The translations under genes were made by a program, and so were the position numbers. The notes under the pieces are model-generated. The model searched no databases and was not told the origin of the DNA. It was given only the letters and a program-made list of their open reading frames with translations. DNA of 40,184 bases, from NCBI GenBank assembly GCA_014382375.1, contig JACNJU010000059.1, positions 1 through 40,184 of the forward strand. Direction: 5' to 3'. This DNA comes from Rhodospirillaceae bacterium (GTDB lineage Bacteria; Pseudomonadota; Alphaproteobacteria; Rhodospirillales; JABHCV01). Positions 30,086 to 39,252 of the stretch are shown here, in pieces (the stretch's first letter is position 1; each line of letters begins with the position of its first letter).

Positions 30086-33000
30086 TTAAGCTAACATTTC
30101 CGTTAAGGCGGCGTGGGTGCTGTTCAGGCGCGGCGTCCAGATTTCGCGGGCCTGCGCTTCGAGCAGACGCTCGATCATATCCTTCAGGGCGTCCGGGTTG
30201 TGGGTTTTTATAAAGTCCCTGACCGCCTCGTCGCCCAGATAAGCCTCGAAGACGGCGTCGAAGTGGTGGTCGCTGACACAGTGGGCTGTGGCGGCGAAGG
30301 CGAACAGGTAATCGACGGTGGCGGCCATTTCAAACGCCCCCTTGTAGCCGTGGCGCATGACCCCTTCAATCCACTTGGGATTAACGACGCGGGCCCGCAC
30401 GACACGGGCGATCTCATCCTCAAGGGTGCGGATGCGCGGGGTTTCGGGCCGCGAGTGATCGTTGTGATAGACCTTGGGCTGGCTGCCCGACAGGTCCCGC
30501 ACCGCCGCCGTGATGCCGCCTTCGAACTGGTAATAATCGTCGCTGTCGAGCAAATCATGTTCGCGGTTGTCCTGATTGTGGATCACCGCTTCGACATTTT
30601 TCAAGCGCGTCTCGAAAAGTCCGTGCGCCGCTTCACCCGCCGCCCCTTCACCGTAGGCGTAGCCGCCCCAGGCGACATAGGCGCGGGCCAGATCGGCCTC
30701 TGTCTGCCAGCCCTTCTCGTCAATCAGGGCCTGCAAACCGGCCCCGTAGGCACCCGGCATGGAGCCGAAAACCCGGTAAGCGGCGCGCTTTTCTGCCTGC
30801 TCTGCGTCCATGCCGTGGGCGATAAGGTCCGCCCGGTCTTCGCCGACCCTGGCGGCCAGTGGATTATCGGCGGGGGTTTCATCAAGAGCGGCGACGGCGC
30901 TTGCGGCAGAGGAAAACAAATCGATCAGGCCGGGGAAGGCATCGCGGAAAAAGCCCGACACCCGAAGCGTCACATCGACGCGGGGCCGGCCAAGAATTGA
31001 CAACGGCAGAACCTCGAAACCGGTGACCCGCCGCGAGGCCGCGTCCCATGTCGGCTTGACCCCCATCAGAGCCAACCCTTGCGCGATATCATCGCCGCCG
31101 GTGCGCATGTTCGATGTGCCCCAGGCGCTGAGCGCCATGGTTTTGGGCCACGCCCCGTGTTCCTGACGGTGATGCTCGATGAGCAGTGATGCCGACTTCC
31201 AGCCCAGTGTCCAGGCCGCCGGGGTCGGCACGGTGCGGGTATCGACGGAATAGAAATTACGGCCCGTTGGTAAAACGTCGGGGCGGCCACGGGTCGGCGC
31301 GCCCGAAGGCCCCGGCTCGACAAAACGGCCATCAAGGCCACGCAGGAGCCCTACCAGCTCCGCTTCGCCGCAGGCTTCCACGGCAGGTTTAATCTTGTCT
31401 TCCAGAGCCTCCAAAACTGACAAAGTACGGGTCCAGCTTGCTTCTGGTTTTTGCTCAGCCGAAACCAGCCGGGCCGCCAGCTGTTCGAGCCGCTCAATCG
31501 TGTCGCCGTGGCTGCGCCAGCTGCCTGTGCCTGTCAGGACGGCCGGTTTCGGACCATCCCAGGGGCTGCCCATCTCGCAATCAAGGGGATCAAAATCCAG
31601 ATCAAGATCAGCGGCCAATGCCCTTAGAATCGAGGCGTCGCCCCCATCGCCGGACGCCCTTGGCACCCGCAGCAGGGCGACCAGGAGATCGGTCAGCAGG
31701 CGGCTTTCGGGGGTCAGTCCAAAGATATGCAAACCGTCGCGAATCTGCATTTCCTTCAACTCGCAAAGATAGTTATCGAGTTGGCCCAGCGCCTCGTCCT
31801 CGTCCGCCGCCTTGTCCATGCCGCAATCGGAGTCCAGACCAATGGCCGCGCACAGACTGAGGATTTCCTTTTGCAGAACTTTCAGGCGTCTGGGATCAAC
31901 ACCGGAAGCCTCGTAAAATTCATCGACCAGCCCTTCCAGATCGGCCAATGGTCCATAGCTTTCGGCCCGGGTCAGTGGCGGAGTCAGGTGATCGATAATA
32001 ACCGCTGCCGACCGGCGCTTGGCCTGGGTGCCTTCGCCGGGGTCATTGACGATGAACGGATACAGGTGTGGCATGGGCCCCAGGGCGGCTTCCGGGAAAC
32101 AATCTTCGGACAAGGCCAGCGACATGCCCGGCAACCATTCCAGGTTGCCATGCTTGCCAAAATGAATAACCGCATGGGCGTCAAAGTCGCTGCGCAGCCA
32201 GGCATAGAACGCCAGATAGCCATGGGTCGGCACCAGGTCCGGGTCATGGTAGCTGGATTGCGGGTCGATGTTGTACCCACGGGCTGGTTGCAGGCCGATG
32301 GCGACATGGCCGATTCGGTATGCGGAAATCGCAAAACGCCCGCAATCGACTTCGCCGGGCATATACATCAAATCGCTCTCAGGCGCCCCCCAGCGTTCGC
32401 TGATCGCCTTTTGAACCGCCACCGGAAGCGCGGCGAAGAATTGCTGGTAATCGGCCATGGACAGGGTTTCGCAAATCTCGCCAACCGGCCCCTGATTGGT
32501 CGGGCCTTTAAGCAGCCGGGCGATCAGTTGTTGCCCGTCCTGGGGCATGTCCTCGATGCTGTATCCTGCGGCCTTCATGGCGCGCAGGGCTTCTACGGTA
32601 CCTGCCGGGGTATCGAGACCGACGCCGTTGCCAATGCGGCCATCCTTATTGGGATAGTTGGCAAGGATGATAGCGACGTGGCGATCTTCGCACGGTGTGG
32701 CGGCGAGGCGGGCCCACTTTGCGGCCAGCGCACAGACAAAATCGATACGGTCAGGGACCGGTTCGTAGGTAATGATATCGGTCTGGGTTTTTTCGTCGCG
32801 ACGGGTCGAACCCTTGAACGAGACGGCACGGCTGAGGACATGGCCGTCGACTTCCGGCAGGGCAACATTCATGGCGATGTCGCGGGCGCTCAATCCATGC
32901 AGGCCGTCCTGCCAGGACTCAAGGCTTGAGCTTGAAAAGACCACCTGCAGGACAGGCGCGCCGGAAGCATCAAACGGTGTCGGGGTACGCACAGCCCCCG

Positions 33001-33817
33001 GGCTTGAAACCGCAAAACCGGTGGAATTCAAGATAACCGCCGGTGGTGCCTCCGCCAGCAAGTGTTCCAGTGTCGCCGCCGCGACCGGGTCTTTCAGGCT
33101 GGCGACAAAGATCGGAAGCGGGTTGAGGCCGGCATTCTTAAGGCCCGCAATCATCGCCTCGACCGCTTTCAGGTTGCCGCCCTGGACCAGCGCCCGGTAG
33201 AACACCAGCGCCGCCGTCGGTTGGCCAGCAATCCAGGTGGCGCGTATGTCATCCAGATCAACATTGTCGCCACCGGCCTTGTAAAGTCCCGCCCTGAGCA
33301 ACGGTTGCGGTTCCAGCCAGTTTTCGTCCTGACCAAGCAGCGACATCCCGTAGTGGAGAAACTGTCTGGCATTGACGGGCCCGCCGTGGACGCAGTACTG
33401 CCACAACCGGTGACAGGCGGCGGGTTCAAGCGTTGACAGGGTCGCCAGTTCCGCGTCCGGCTGGTCATCACCGGGCAGCAGGGCCAGCGGGGTGCCCTTC
33501 CTGAAACATTCGGCGGCGATTTGCTCGACCCCGTATGGCCAGTAACCACGCCCGCCGAGCAGCCGCACGATGACCAGTTTGGCGCCGACAATGACGCTTT
33601 CCACATAAAGATCGACCGACATGTTATGGCCAAGGTTGAGCAAATTGGCCAGACGTAAAGAAGGTGCACCGGCGGGCATCTCCGCGTAAGCATCGGCAAG
33701 GGCTGAAAGTTCGCTGTCGGCCGCACTTAAAACGACAATGTCGCCAGCGCTCTGGCCCAGATCAATGGCTTCCGATCCGTCCGAAACGCCTCCCGGTGTG
33801 GCTGCCAACAGATGCAT
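30086..33817 (-). CDS. cobN: Cobaltochelatase large subunit CobN
   Basis: CobN is the large subunit of the ATP-dependent late cobaltochelatase that inserts Co2+ into hydrogenobyrinic acid a,c-diamide with CobS and CobT AAA+ subunits. The 1243-residue length is normal. The signature FGKHGNLEWLPG lies near residues 550-560, preceded by PARGYNID and followed by a magnesium-chelatase H-type core; YGVEQIAAE and ALSAWGTSNMRTGGDDIAQ are further family segments. It starts 3 bases after the cobW stop and is followed 22 bases on by cobO. The CobS/CobT partners are not in the window. Its coexistence with CbiX and CbiD is unexpected. Some CobN proteins work with ChlI/ChlD-like partners. Confidence 0.96.
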   Translation of the reverse strand: MHLLAATPGGVSDGSEAIDLGQSAGDIVVLSAADSELSALADAYAEMPAGAPSLRLANLLNLGHNMSVDLYVESVIVGAKLVIVRLLGGRGYWPYGVEQIAAECFRKGTPLALLPGDDQPDAELATLSTLEPAACHRLWQYCVHGGPVNARQFLHYGMSLLGQDENWLEPQPLLRAGLYKAGGDNVDLDDIRATWIAGQPTAALVFYRALVQGGNLKAVEAMIAGLKNAGLNPLPIFVASLKDPVAAATLEHLLAEAPPAVILNSTGFAVSSPGAVRTPTPFDASGAPVLQVVFSSSSLESWQDGLHGLSARDIAMNVALPEVDGHVLSRAVSFKGSTRRDEKTQTDIITYEPVPDRIDFVCALAAKWARLAATPCEDRHVAIILANYPNKDGRIGNGVGLDTPAGTVEALRAMKAAGYSIEDMPQDGQQLIARLLKGPTNQGPVGEICETLSMADYQQFFAALPVAVQKAISERWGAPESDLMYMPGEVDCGRFAISAYRIGHVAIGLQPARGYNIDPQSSYHDPDLVPTHGYLAFYAWLRSDFDAHAVIHFGKHGNLEWLPGMSLALSEDCFPEAALGPMPHLYPFIVNDPGEGTQAKRRSAAVIIDHLTPPLTRAESYGPLADLEGLVDEFYEASGVDPRRLKVLQKEILSLCAAIGLDSDCGMDKAADEDEALGQLDNYLCELKEMQIRDGLHIFGLTPESRLLTDLLVALLRVPRASGDGGDASILRALAADLDLDFDPLDCEMGSPWDGPKPAVLTGTGSWRSHGDTIERLEQLAARLVSAEQKPEASWTRTLSVLEALEDKIKPAVEACGEAELVGLLRGLDGRFVEPGPSGAPTRGRPDVLPTGRNFYSVDTRTVPTPAAWTLGWKSASLLIEHHRQEHGAWPKTMALSAWGTSNMRTGGDDIAQGLALMGVKPTWDAASRRVTGFEVLPLSILGRPRVDVTLRVSGFFRDAFPGLIDLFSSAASAVAALDETPADNPLAARVGEDRADLIAHGMDAEQAEKRAAYRVFGSMPGAYGAGLQALIDEKGWQTEADLARAYVAWGGYAYGEGAAGEAAHGLFETRLKNVEAVIHNQDNREHDLLDSDDYYQFEGGITAAVRDLSGSQPKVYHNDHSRPETPRIRTLEDEIARVVRARVVNPKWIEGVMRHGYKGAFEMAATVDYLFAFAATAHCVSDHHFDAVFEAYLGDEAVRDFIKTHNPDALKDMIERLLEAQAREIWTPRLNSTHAALTEMLA

Positions 33818-33820
33818 GGG

Positions 33821-34852
33821 TTAGCTCAGTAGCGCCGCTTCGATGGCCTCTCGATCAAGGCCCCGCTGGCCGATCACAACCAGATGGCCCAGCCGTTCCT
33901 CGTTCTCGCCCCACGGGCGGTCGAAATAGCGCTGAATGCGCGGGCCGACACCCTGAATCACATGGCGCATATCCTTGCCCGGCACATGAACAAAGCCTTT
34001 CAGGCGCAGGATGTCATGGACTTTTGTCAATTGGGCGAGGCACGCCTCAAATCCGCCAAGGTCGGTGACATCATCTAAAGTGACGGTAAAACTTTCAAAG
34101 TCATCGTGATCGTGATCGTCCTCGCTGTCGTGGTGGGACTTGCGCGCCTCGATGCCGTCTTCAGCGGCTACCGACAGGCCGAGCAACACATCGATGTCGA
34201 TGGCGCCCTTAACCGCCGGGATTGCCTTGACCCCGGCCCGCATGTGAGAGCTCAGGCTTTCAGCAATGTCTTTGATGGCTTCGCCGTCAACCACGTCGGC
34301 CTTGTTAAGGACCACCAGATCGGCACACAGCAACTGGTCTTCAAAAACTTCTTCCAGCGGGTTGTCGTGATCAAGGGCTTCATCGGCCTGGCGCTCCGCC
34401 TCGACAGCGTCAACATCATCGGCAAAACGCCCTTCGGCGACGGCCGGTGCATCGATGACGGCGATCACCCCGTCGACGGTCAGGCGGGAGCGAATTTCAG
34501 GCCAGTTGAAGGCCTTGACCAGAGGTTTTGGCAGGGCCAGACCGGAGGTTTCAATAATAATATGGTCAGGCGGCAGATCGCGATCGAGCAGCTTTTCCAT
34601 CGTCGGCAGGAAATCATCGGCGACGGTGCAGCAAATGCACCCGTTGGCCAATTCGACAATGTCGCCCTCTTCGCAACCTTCGATGCCACAACTGTTGAGA
34701 AGCTCACGATCAAATCCCATATCGCCGAATTCATTGATGATCAAGGCGATACGCCGACCGTCTGCGTTTTCCAGCAAGTGACGGATCATGGTTGTTTTGC
34801 CGGCCCCGAGAAAGCCTGTGATAACGGTGGCAGGAGTTTTCATGTGCCTCAT
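33821..34852 (-). CDS. cobW: CobW-family GTPase metallochaperone
   Basis: CobW is a G3E GTPase thought to deliver cobalt to the CobN chelatase. The 343-residue protein has Walker A GFLGAGKT (13-20), the metal-binding CICC motif at 72-75 in ANGCICCTVADD, ETSGLALP, and the guanine-specificity motif VLNKADVV near 181-188. A histidine- and aspartate-rich loop (residues 240-251, SHHDSEDDHDHD) separates the GTPase from the C-terminal CobW domain and is a likely metal-sensing site. AAGGA lies 6 bases before the ATG at 34852; a second ATG at 34843 is less favoured. It is directly upstream of cobN, the usual order. Confidence 0.95.
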   Translation of the reverse strand: MRHMKTPATVITGFLGAGKTTMIRHLLENADGRRIALIINEFGDMGFDRELLNSCGIEGCEEGDIVELANGCICCTVADDFLPTMEKLLDRDLPPDHIIIETSGLALPKPLVKAFNWPEIRSRLTVDGVIAVIDAPAVAEGRFADDVDAVEAERQADEALDHDNPLEEVFEDQLLCADLVVLNKADVVDGEAIKDIAESLSSHMRAGVKAIPAVKGAIDIDVLLGLSVAAEDGIEARKSHHDSEDDHDHDDFESFTVTLDDVTDLGGFEACLAQLTKVHDILRLKGFVHVPGKDMRHVIQGVGPRIQRYFDRPWGENEERLGHLVVIGQRGLDREAIEAALLS

Positions 34853-34854
34853 TT

Positions 34855-35379
34855 TTATCCTTTTAAGACCTGCGCCAACCCGGCGGTGATCATGACCACG
34901 CGCGCGGCCTGGGCGGCAATTTTTTGATTGGCCGAACCCAAAGCGTCAATAAAATTACGCGCCAGGGGATTTTCAGGAATAATACCAAGGCCAACTTCGT
35001 CAGAAACAATAACAACAGCAGATTTAATACTTTCCAGCGCCTGAACAAGGGCTAAAGTTTCCGCCTCGACATCGCGGCCTGCTTGCAGAAGATTGGCAAC
35101 CCACATCGCCATGCTGTCGACCAGCACCGGCTGTTCAGCTCCCTTGAGCGCACCGATAATGTCGAGCGGTTCTTCAAGGGTCGTCCAATGAGCGCCGCGA
35201 CGGGCGCGATGCAGGATGATGCGGGCGCTCATTTCATCGTCCAGCGCTTGCCCGGTGGCCAGATAAATAGCCTTGCAGCCCACGCCGATCAGGCTTTCGG
35301 CGTAGGCGCTTTTGCCCGAACGCTGGCCACCCAGAATCAAGGTCAGCTGCGGCAGGGCTGGTATCGTCTTATTGCTCAA
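34855..35379 (-). CDS. cobU: Adenosylcobinamide kinase/guanylyltransferase (CobU/CobP)
   Basis: The enzyme phosphorylates adenosylcobinamide and then transfers GMP to give adenosylcobinamide-GDP. I place the start at TTG 35379, giving 174 residues: AAGGAA ends 8 bases upstream, and the family begins just before TLILGGQRSGKSAYAE (P-loop at 17-24). The open frame extends to 35475 but that part overlaps cobC and is not family-like. Other motifs are YLATGQALDDEM, the HRARRGAHWTTLEEPLD segment with the guanylylated histidine of the family, VLVDSMAMWVANLL, and VSDEVGLGIIPENPLAR. It ends 2 bases before cobW starts. Pseudomonas denitrificans naming is cobP. Confidence 0.93.
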   Translation of the reverse strand: MSNKTIPALPQLTLILGGQRSGKSAYAESLIGVGCKAIYLATGQALDDEMSARIILHRARRGAHWTTLEEPLDIIGALKGAEQPVLVDSMAMWVANLLQAGRDVEAETLALVQALESIKSAVVIVSDEVGLGIIPENPLARNFIDALGSANQKIAAQAARVVMITAGLAQVLKG

Positions 35380-35395
35380 AAATCTCGTTCCTTCA

Positions 35396-36043
35396 TCAAA
35401 CAGGCGGCAGGTTGACGCCGACAATGCGCCAATTACCACCCTGGCCTTTAAACATACCACTCGATATATGATCAAGGCGGGTCAGGGTCAGGTTATCAAC
35501 TGTCACCGCCAGCGCCATCACCGGTTCACTTTGCATGGCGTGGGCTACGGCAGCGCGGATGGTGCCTCCATGGGTCACGGCGACGATATCACGACCCTGG
35601 AACTGGCTGTTTATGCGGTCGATGGCTGTTGCCGTACGGGCCATCTGATCGGCGAAACTTTCACCGCCGGGCGGCGCGTTGCAGCCGGGGTTTTGCCAGA
35701 ATGTTTTAAATTCAACGCTATCCGCAGCGTGCAGATCATCCCAGCTGTCATACTGCCAGTCACCGAAGCTTTGCTCGGCGAAATCCGGCTCGGCGAAGGG
35801 CTCGCCCGGATCAACCGGAACCGGGCTACCAGCATCAAGGATCGCCGCCGCCGTATCAATGGTGCGGCTCAGGTGCGAGGTCACCCACACCGCCCCTTCG
35901 GGCACCTTGGTCGCCAACCCTTCAAAAGAGCGCCTGTCAGAGGTATCGCAACGGACATCGCGCTGGCCGTAAAGGATGCCAACATGATTCGTAACCGGTG
36001 CGTGGCGAACCCACCACCAGCGCGTGACGTGGACTGATGACAT
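35396..36043 (-). CDS. cobC: Histidine phosphatase, probable alpha-ribazole phosphatase
   Basis: This 215-residue protein belongs to the phosphoglycerate-mutase-like histidine phosphatases. The catalytic RHA motif is WWWVRHAPVT (H14 from the ATG at 36043), with the second arginine region SHLSRTIDTAAAI, the acid EQSFGDWQYDSWDD, and the late histidine VAVTHGGTIRA. In cobalamin operons such enzymes remove the 5'-phosphate of alpha-ribazole phosphate or cobalamin phosphate. The ATG overlaps the cobS stop as TGATG; an extension to 36067 lies inside cobS and is rejected. Position between cobS and cobU supports the role, though sequence alone would only say histidine phosphatase. Confidence 0.88.
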   Translation of the reverse strand: MSSVHVTRWWWVRHAPVTNHVGILYGQRDVRCDTSDRRSFEGLATKVPEGAVWVTSHLSRTIDTAAAILDAGSPVPVDPGEPFAEPDFAEQSFGDWQYDSWDDLHAADSVEFKTFWQNPGCNAPPGGESFADQMARTATAIDRINSQFQGRDIVAVTHGGTIRAAVAHAMQSEPVMALAVTVDNLTLTRLDHISSGMFKGQGGNWRIVGVNLPPV

Positions 36044-36825
36044 CACGACACCACCGCAGCAACGCAAAGCAGCGCCGTGACGTCCGTCACCTGTTGTGTC
36101 GTTCCCAGAACGTCACCGGTCAGACCGCCTATTTGACGCTTCGCCAGCCAGCCGACCGCCAAAGCGGCGAGGGCGGCGAAGGCGAGAACGCTCCAACCGG
36201 CGGCTCCCAAAAGCAGAAACGCCGAAACCGCAGCAAGTCCCAGGGCGACCAGCATTTTTTCATGGCCCGGTTTTCCCGCCCCGGCGGCAAGTCCGTCGAC
36301 GCGCGCCATGTCCATCTGGCTCATCAGGGCGACCATCATCGCGCGGGAAACCGCCGCTGCGGTGATCAGGGCAAGAACCGCGGTTGTCGGGGTCGCCATG
36401 CCTGCCAGTCCGCCTGCCCGCAGGGTGATCGAAAAAATCAGCGCCAGTGCACCATAACTGCCAATCGATGAATCCCGCATGATCCTCAATTTGTCTGACA
36501 CCTTGGCCCCACCGCCAAAACCATCGGCCACATCGGCCAGACCATCTTCATGTAATGCGCCTGTGATCATGACCTGCAGGCCAATGGCGAGCAGGCCGCA
36601 GACAAGTGGATGCAGCCCAAGCTGAAAGCCCAGCAGCAGGGCCAGCCCGGCCAACCCGCCAACCAGCAGTCCGACAACCGGAAAGGCCCAGGCCACGTCA
36701 GCCAGCGGGCGGCCTTTGGAATCGGCGCTTACAGGCACCGGCAGACGCGTCAAAAAGGCTGCTGCCTGCATGATATCCTGCAACCAGCGACTGATAATGT
36801 TCAGATTGTTTTCGCCAATCGCCAC
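36043..36825 (-). CDS. cobS: Adenosylcobinamide-GDP ribazoletransferase (CobS/CobV)
   Basis: This membrane enzyme joins adenosylcobinamide-GDP to alpha-ribazole or its phosphate, the final assembly step. The 260-residue protein has FLTRLPVPV near the N-terminus, AWAFPVVGLLVGGLAG, the acidic motif GALHEDGLADVADGFGGG that binds magnesium, KLRIMRDSSIGSYGA and a series of hydrophobic helices to the end. It is probably the first gene of the minus-strand late run (cobS-cobC-cobU-cobW-cobN-cobO). It is divergent from cobT across about 106 bases. Pseudomonas denitrificans naming is cobV. Confidence 0.94.
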   Translation of the reverse strand: MAIGENNLNIISRWLQDIMQAAAFLTRLPVPVSADSKGRPLADVAWAFPVVGLLVGGLAGLALLLGFQLGLHPLVCGLLAIGLQVMITGALHEDGLADVADGFGGGAKVSDKLRIMRDSSIGSYGALALIFSITLRAGGLAGMATPTTAVLALITAAAVSRAMMVALMSQMDMARVDGLAAGAGKPGHEKMLVALGLAAVSAFLLLGAAGWSVLAFAALAALAVGWLAKRQIGGLTGDVLGTTQQVTDVTALLCVAAVVS

Positions 36826-36931
36826 GGGCTGTCCTTTTACAAAATTAGCGGTGTCGGAAATTTAAATTCGGTTATAGGTTAATGGCCGACAAAAAGAAAT
36901 CCATCTCGCACCCTGAAAGGCAAAAACGCCC

Positions 36932-37933
36932 GTGAACTCCCTGAACGATGTCAGAACCTTGTTAGCGACGCTTCCCGATGCTGACGAACAAGCCCAGGCC
37001 CAGGCTGTCGAGCGCGAACCGCAATTGACCAAGCCGCCGGGATCCCTGGGAAGACTTGAGGCATTGTCACATTGGCTGGCTGCCTGGCAGGGCCGTCACC
37101 CGCCGCGCATGGAAACCCCGCGGGCCCATGTTTTCGCCGGAAATCACGGCGTCACTGAGAGGGGTGTTTCGGCATATCCTGCCGCCGTTACCGAGCAGAT
37201 GGTCGGTAATTTCAAGGCGGGCGGGGCGGCCATCAACCAATTGTGCAAGACTTTCGGGATTTCACTCGCCGTCGATGCGCTGGAATTAGACAGGCCGACC
37301 GCTGACTTCACCACAGGCCCGGCCATGAGCGAGGCCGAAACCGTACAGGCGATGGCCCGCGGCATGGCCGTGGTCGAGGACGATTGCGATGTGTTGTGCC
37401 TTGGCGAAATGGGTATTGGCAACACTACATCGGCCGCCGCCATTTGCCACGCCCTTTACGGCGGTGGGGCTGCCGACTGGACCGGCCCCGGCACCGGTGT
37501 TGAGGGCGAGGCGATGACCATAAAAATTGGTTGCGTTGAGGACGCCGTCAAACTCCACAGTGGGGGTGACGGGCTGGATATTCTGATGCGCCTCGGCGGG
37601 CGCGAACTTGCCGCCATTGCGGGGGCAATCATTGCGGCCCGCCTGAAACGGGTGCCGGTGTTGCTTGATGGCTATGTTTGCAGCGCCGCAGCAAGTGTTC
37701 TGGAAGCAACCGCTAAGGGGGCGCTGGATCATTGTCAGGTCGGCCATGTGTCAAGCGAGCCCGGCCATCTTCGCCTACTGCAAAAACTCGACAAAACGGC
37801 GTTAATTAATTTTGAGATGCGCCTTGGCGAGGCATCGGGTGCTGCCCTGGCGGTCGGCCTGCTTAAAGCAGCCGTGGCTTGTCATGGCGGCATGGCGACC
37901 TTTGCCGAAGCCGGAGTCAGTGATAAGGACTAG
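36932..37933 (+). CDS. cobT: Nicotinate-nucleotide-dimethylbenzimidazole phosphoribosyltransferase
   Basis: CobT makes alpha-ribazole phosphate from nicotinate mononucleotide and 5,6-dimethylbenzimidazole. The 333-residue protein opens at a GTG at 36932 with GAAAGG 11 bases upstream; KPPGSLGRLEALS, FAGNHGVTERGVSAYP, GEMGIGNTTSAAA and the GVEGEA region are family motifs. The catalytic glutamate lies in the late MRLGEASGAALAV, and SSEPGH precedes it. It is divergent from cobS, so the 106-base gap at 36826-36931 must carry both promoters; I see no riboswitch there. Pseudomonas denitrificans naming is cobU. It ends 15 bases from the convergent EAL-like gene. Confidence 0.95.
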   Translation: MNSLNDVRTLLATLPDADEQAQAQAVEREPQLTKPPGSLGRLEALSHWLAAWQGRHPPRMETPRAHVFAGNHGVTERGVSAYPAAVTEQMVGNFKAGGAAINQLCKTFGISLAVDALELDRPTADFTTGPAMSEAETVQAMARGMAVVEDDCDVLCLGEMGIGNTTSAAAICHALYGGGAADWTGPGTGVEGEAMTIKIGCVEDAVKLHSGGDGLDILMRLGGRELAAIAGAIIAARLKRVPVLLDGYVCSAAASVLEATAKGALDHCQVGHVSSEPGHLRLLQKLDKTALINFEMRLGEASGAALAVGLLKAAVACHGGMATFAEAGVSDKD

Positions 37934-37948
37934 AGACGGAAATACAGA

Positions 37949-39250
37949 CTAGCCATCATTTTCACCAAATTCAGAACTTTCTTCGGCTCTCTCCATCCGT
38001 CGTTTCAGACGCAATAACTCGCGTCTGCGGCCATCTTCGGCAATCAGGTTTTCAACAAAGTGCCCCTGAAACATCTTGATGCCGACCGAGTGGCCAAAGT
38101 CGATGGCTTCGCGGGTATCGACACGGCACAAGATAACCTTTGACGGATTGGCACGCTTGACCACGGAGCGCACTTTTTCATGCATATCCGTGCCGCCGTC
38201 AACCATATCGGAGTGCCACACCAGCTTGACCAGATCCGCGCCCAGCCTTTCCCGATCAACCATTCCCATGGTGTTGTGCGTGAGTCCATCCAGACAAATC
38301 CGGTAGCCCTTGTCCTGGACAAATTCACGGGCGAACAGGTAGGCCCCCAGGTCAGCGAAAATATCGACCTTCTGCAGTTCAATAATCATCGAACCACGAC
38401 GCGAGGCCATAATGTTGTCGTCGAATTCCTGAAACCCGTTTGACAGAAGGGTCGTCACATTGGCGTTAAAACTGATATCGCCGGAAATCGTCAGGGCATC
38501 ATTTTTTGATAACAGCGACAACATCCTTTTATCCAGGGTTTCTGTCAAATGCTGGAACAGCCAGCGATTGGAAAGCAGATTGATGCCGGGCACCATGGTT
38601 TCACGTAAATCGGCAATGGAAATAAACATCTCCGAAAACGACTGCTCAGGAATCATCTGGCCATCGATCGTACAAATGAACTGACGGCGCACCAGATTGG
38701 AAAGATCGGTGCGCTCCAGGGCGCTTTCGACCCGCGCCAGAATTTCCGGTGTTATCGGTTCGCCCTCCTTCTGGCGGATTTTCAGGGAGCTTCGCGTGTC
38801 CATGCGGGCGCGGGTTTCTTTTTTTCGCTTTTCTTCCGTCTCAATGGCGCCTTCAATCAAGTGCAGAAGTTCTTCAAATTGATGGGCGATATTGTACCAG
38901 GTGGAAAACCTGTTCTCGTCGGCATCTTCATTTTCAAGAAGCGGGTCATCGCCAAAGAGGAAGCGTACTTTCTGGACCACGGTTTCGGTTTGCGCCTGGG
39001 CTGCGGCCTTAAAGAAGAAAAACATGTCAGAATTTTTGGTCATGAACAGTTGTCCATGAAGCGACTTGATCAGGTTTTCAAAACTGTTTTCAGCGGCCCG
39101 TATATGATGATCGCGCCGATTGTAAGGCTTTAAAGCCGACAGGTGCAGGTGGACAGCCATATGCTCGTCCTTTTGCTCTTCAAGCCGCCGCATATAATCG
39201 AGTAGCAACTTTTCCTGACTTGCCAGATGTTTGTTTTCAGTGTCAGCCAT
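37949..39250 (-). CDS. Degenerate EAL-domain protein, downstream paralogue
   Basis: This 433-residue protein has a mostly helical N-terminal half (1-190, with RFSTW at 114-118 and a charged coiled-coil-like stretch at 120-150) and a C-terminal EAL-like domain (about 195-405). The fold is recognisable: SEMFIS at the EAL position (E207), SFNANVTTL, IIELQKVD (E291), GYRICLDGL (D321), K342 and MFQGHFV. Catalytic residues of c-di-GMP phosphodiesterases are lost: EAL reads EMF, DDFG reads DGLT, KID reads KLV, and AEGVE reads CRVDT. It is probably a non-catalytic binding or signalling protein in the cytoplasm. It begins 2 bases after its paralogue ends, so the two are one operon. Confidence 0.8.
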   Translation of the reverse strand: MADTENKHLASQEKLLLDYMRRLEEQKDEHMAVHLHLSALKPYNRRDHHIRAAENSFENLIKSLHGQLFMTKNSDMFFFFKAAAQAQTETVVQKVRFLFGDDPLLENEDADENRFSTWYNIAHQFEELLHLIEGAIETEEKRKKETRARMDTRSSLKIRQKEGEPITPEILARVESALERTDLSNLVRRQFICTIDGQMIPEQSFSEMFISIADLRETMVPGINLLSNRWLFQHLTETLDKRMLSLLSKNDALTISGDISFNANVTTLLSNGFQEFDDNIMASRRGSMIIELQKVDIFADLGAYLFAREFVQDKGYRICLDGLTHNTMGMVDRERLGADLVKLVWHSDMVDGGTDMHEKVRSVVKRANPSKVILCRVDTREAIDFGHSVGIKMFQGHFVENLIAEDGRRRELLRLKRRMERAEESSEFGENDG

Positions 39251-39252
39251 GT

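Noticed and set aside
31727-32929. 400-codon plus-strand frame opposite cobN
   Set aside because: It lies wholly within the strongly supported cobN gene; long antisense frames are expected in GC-rich DNA.
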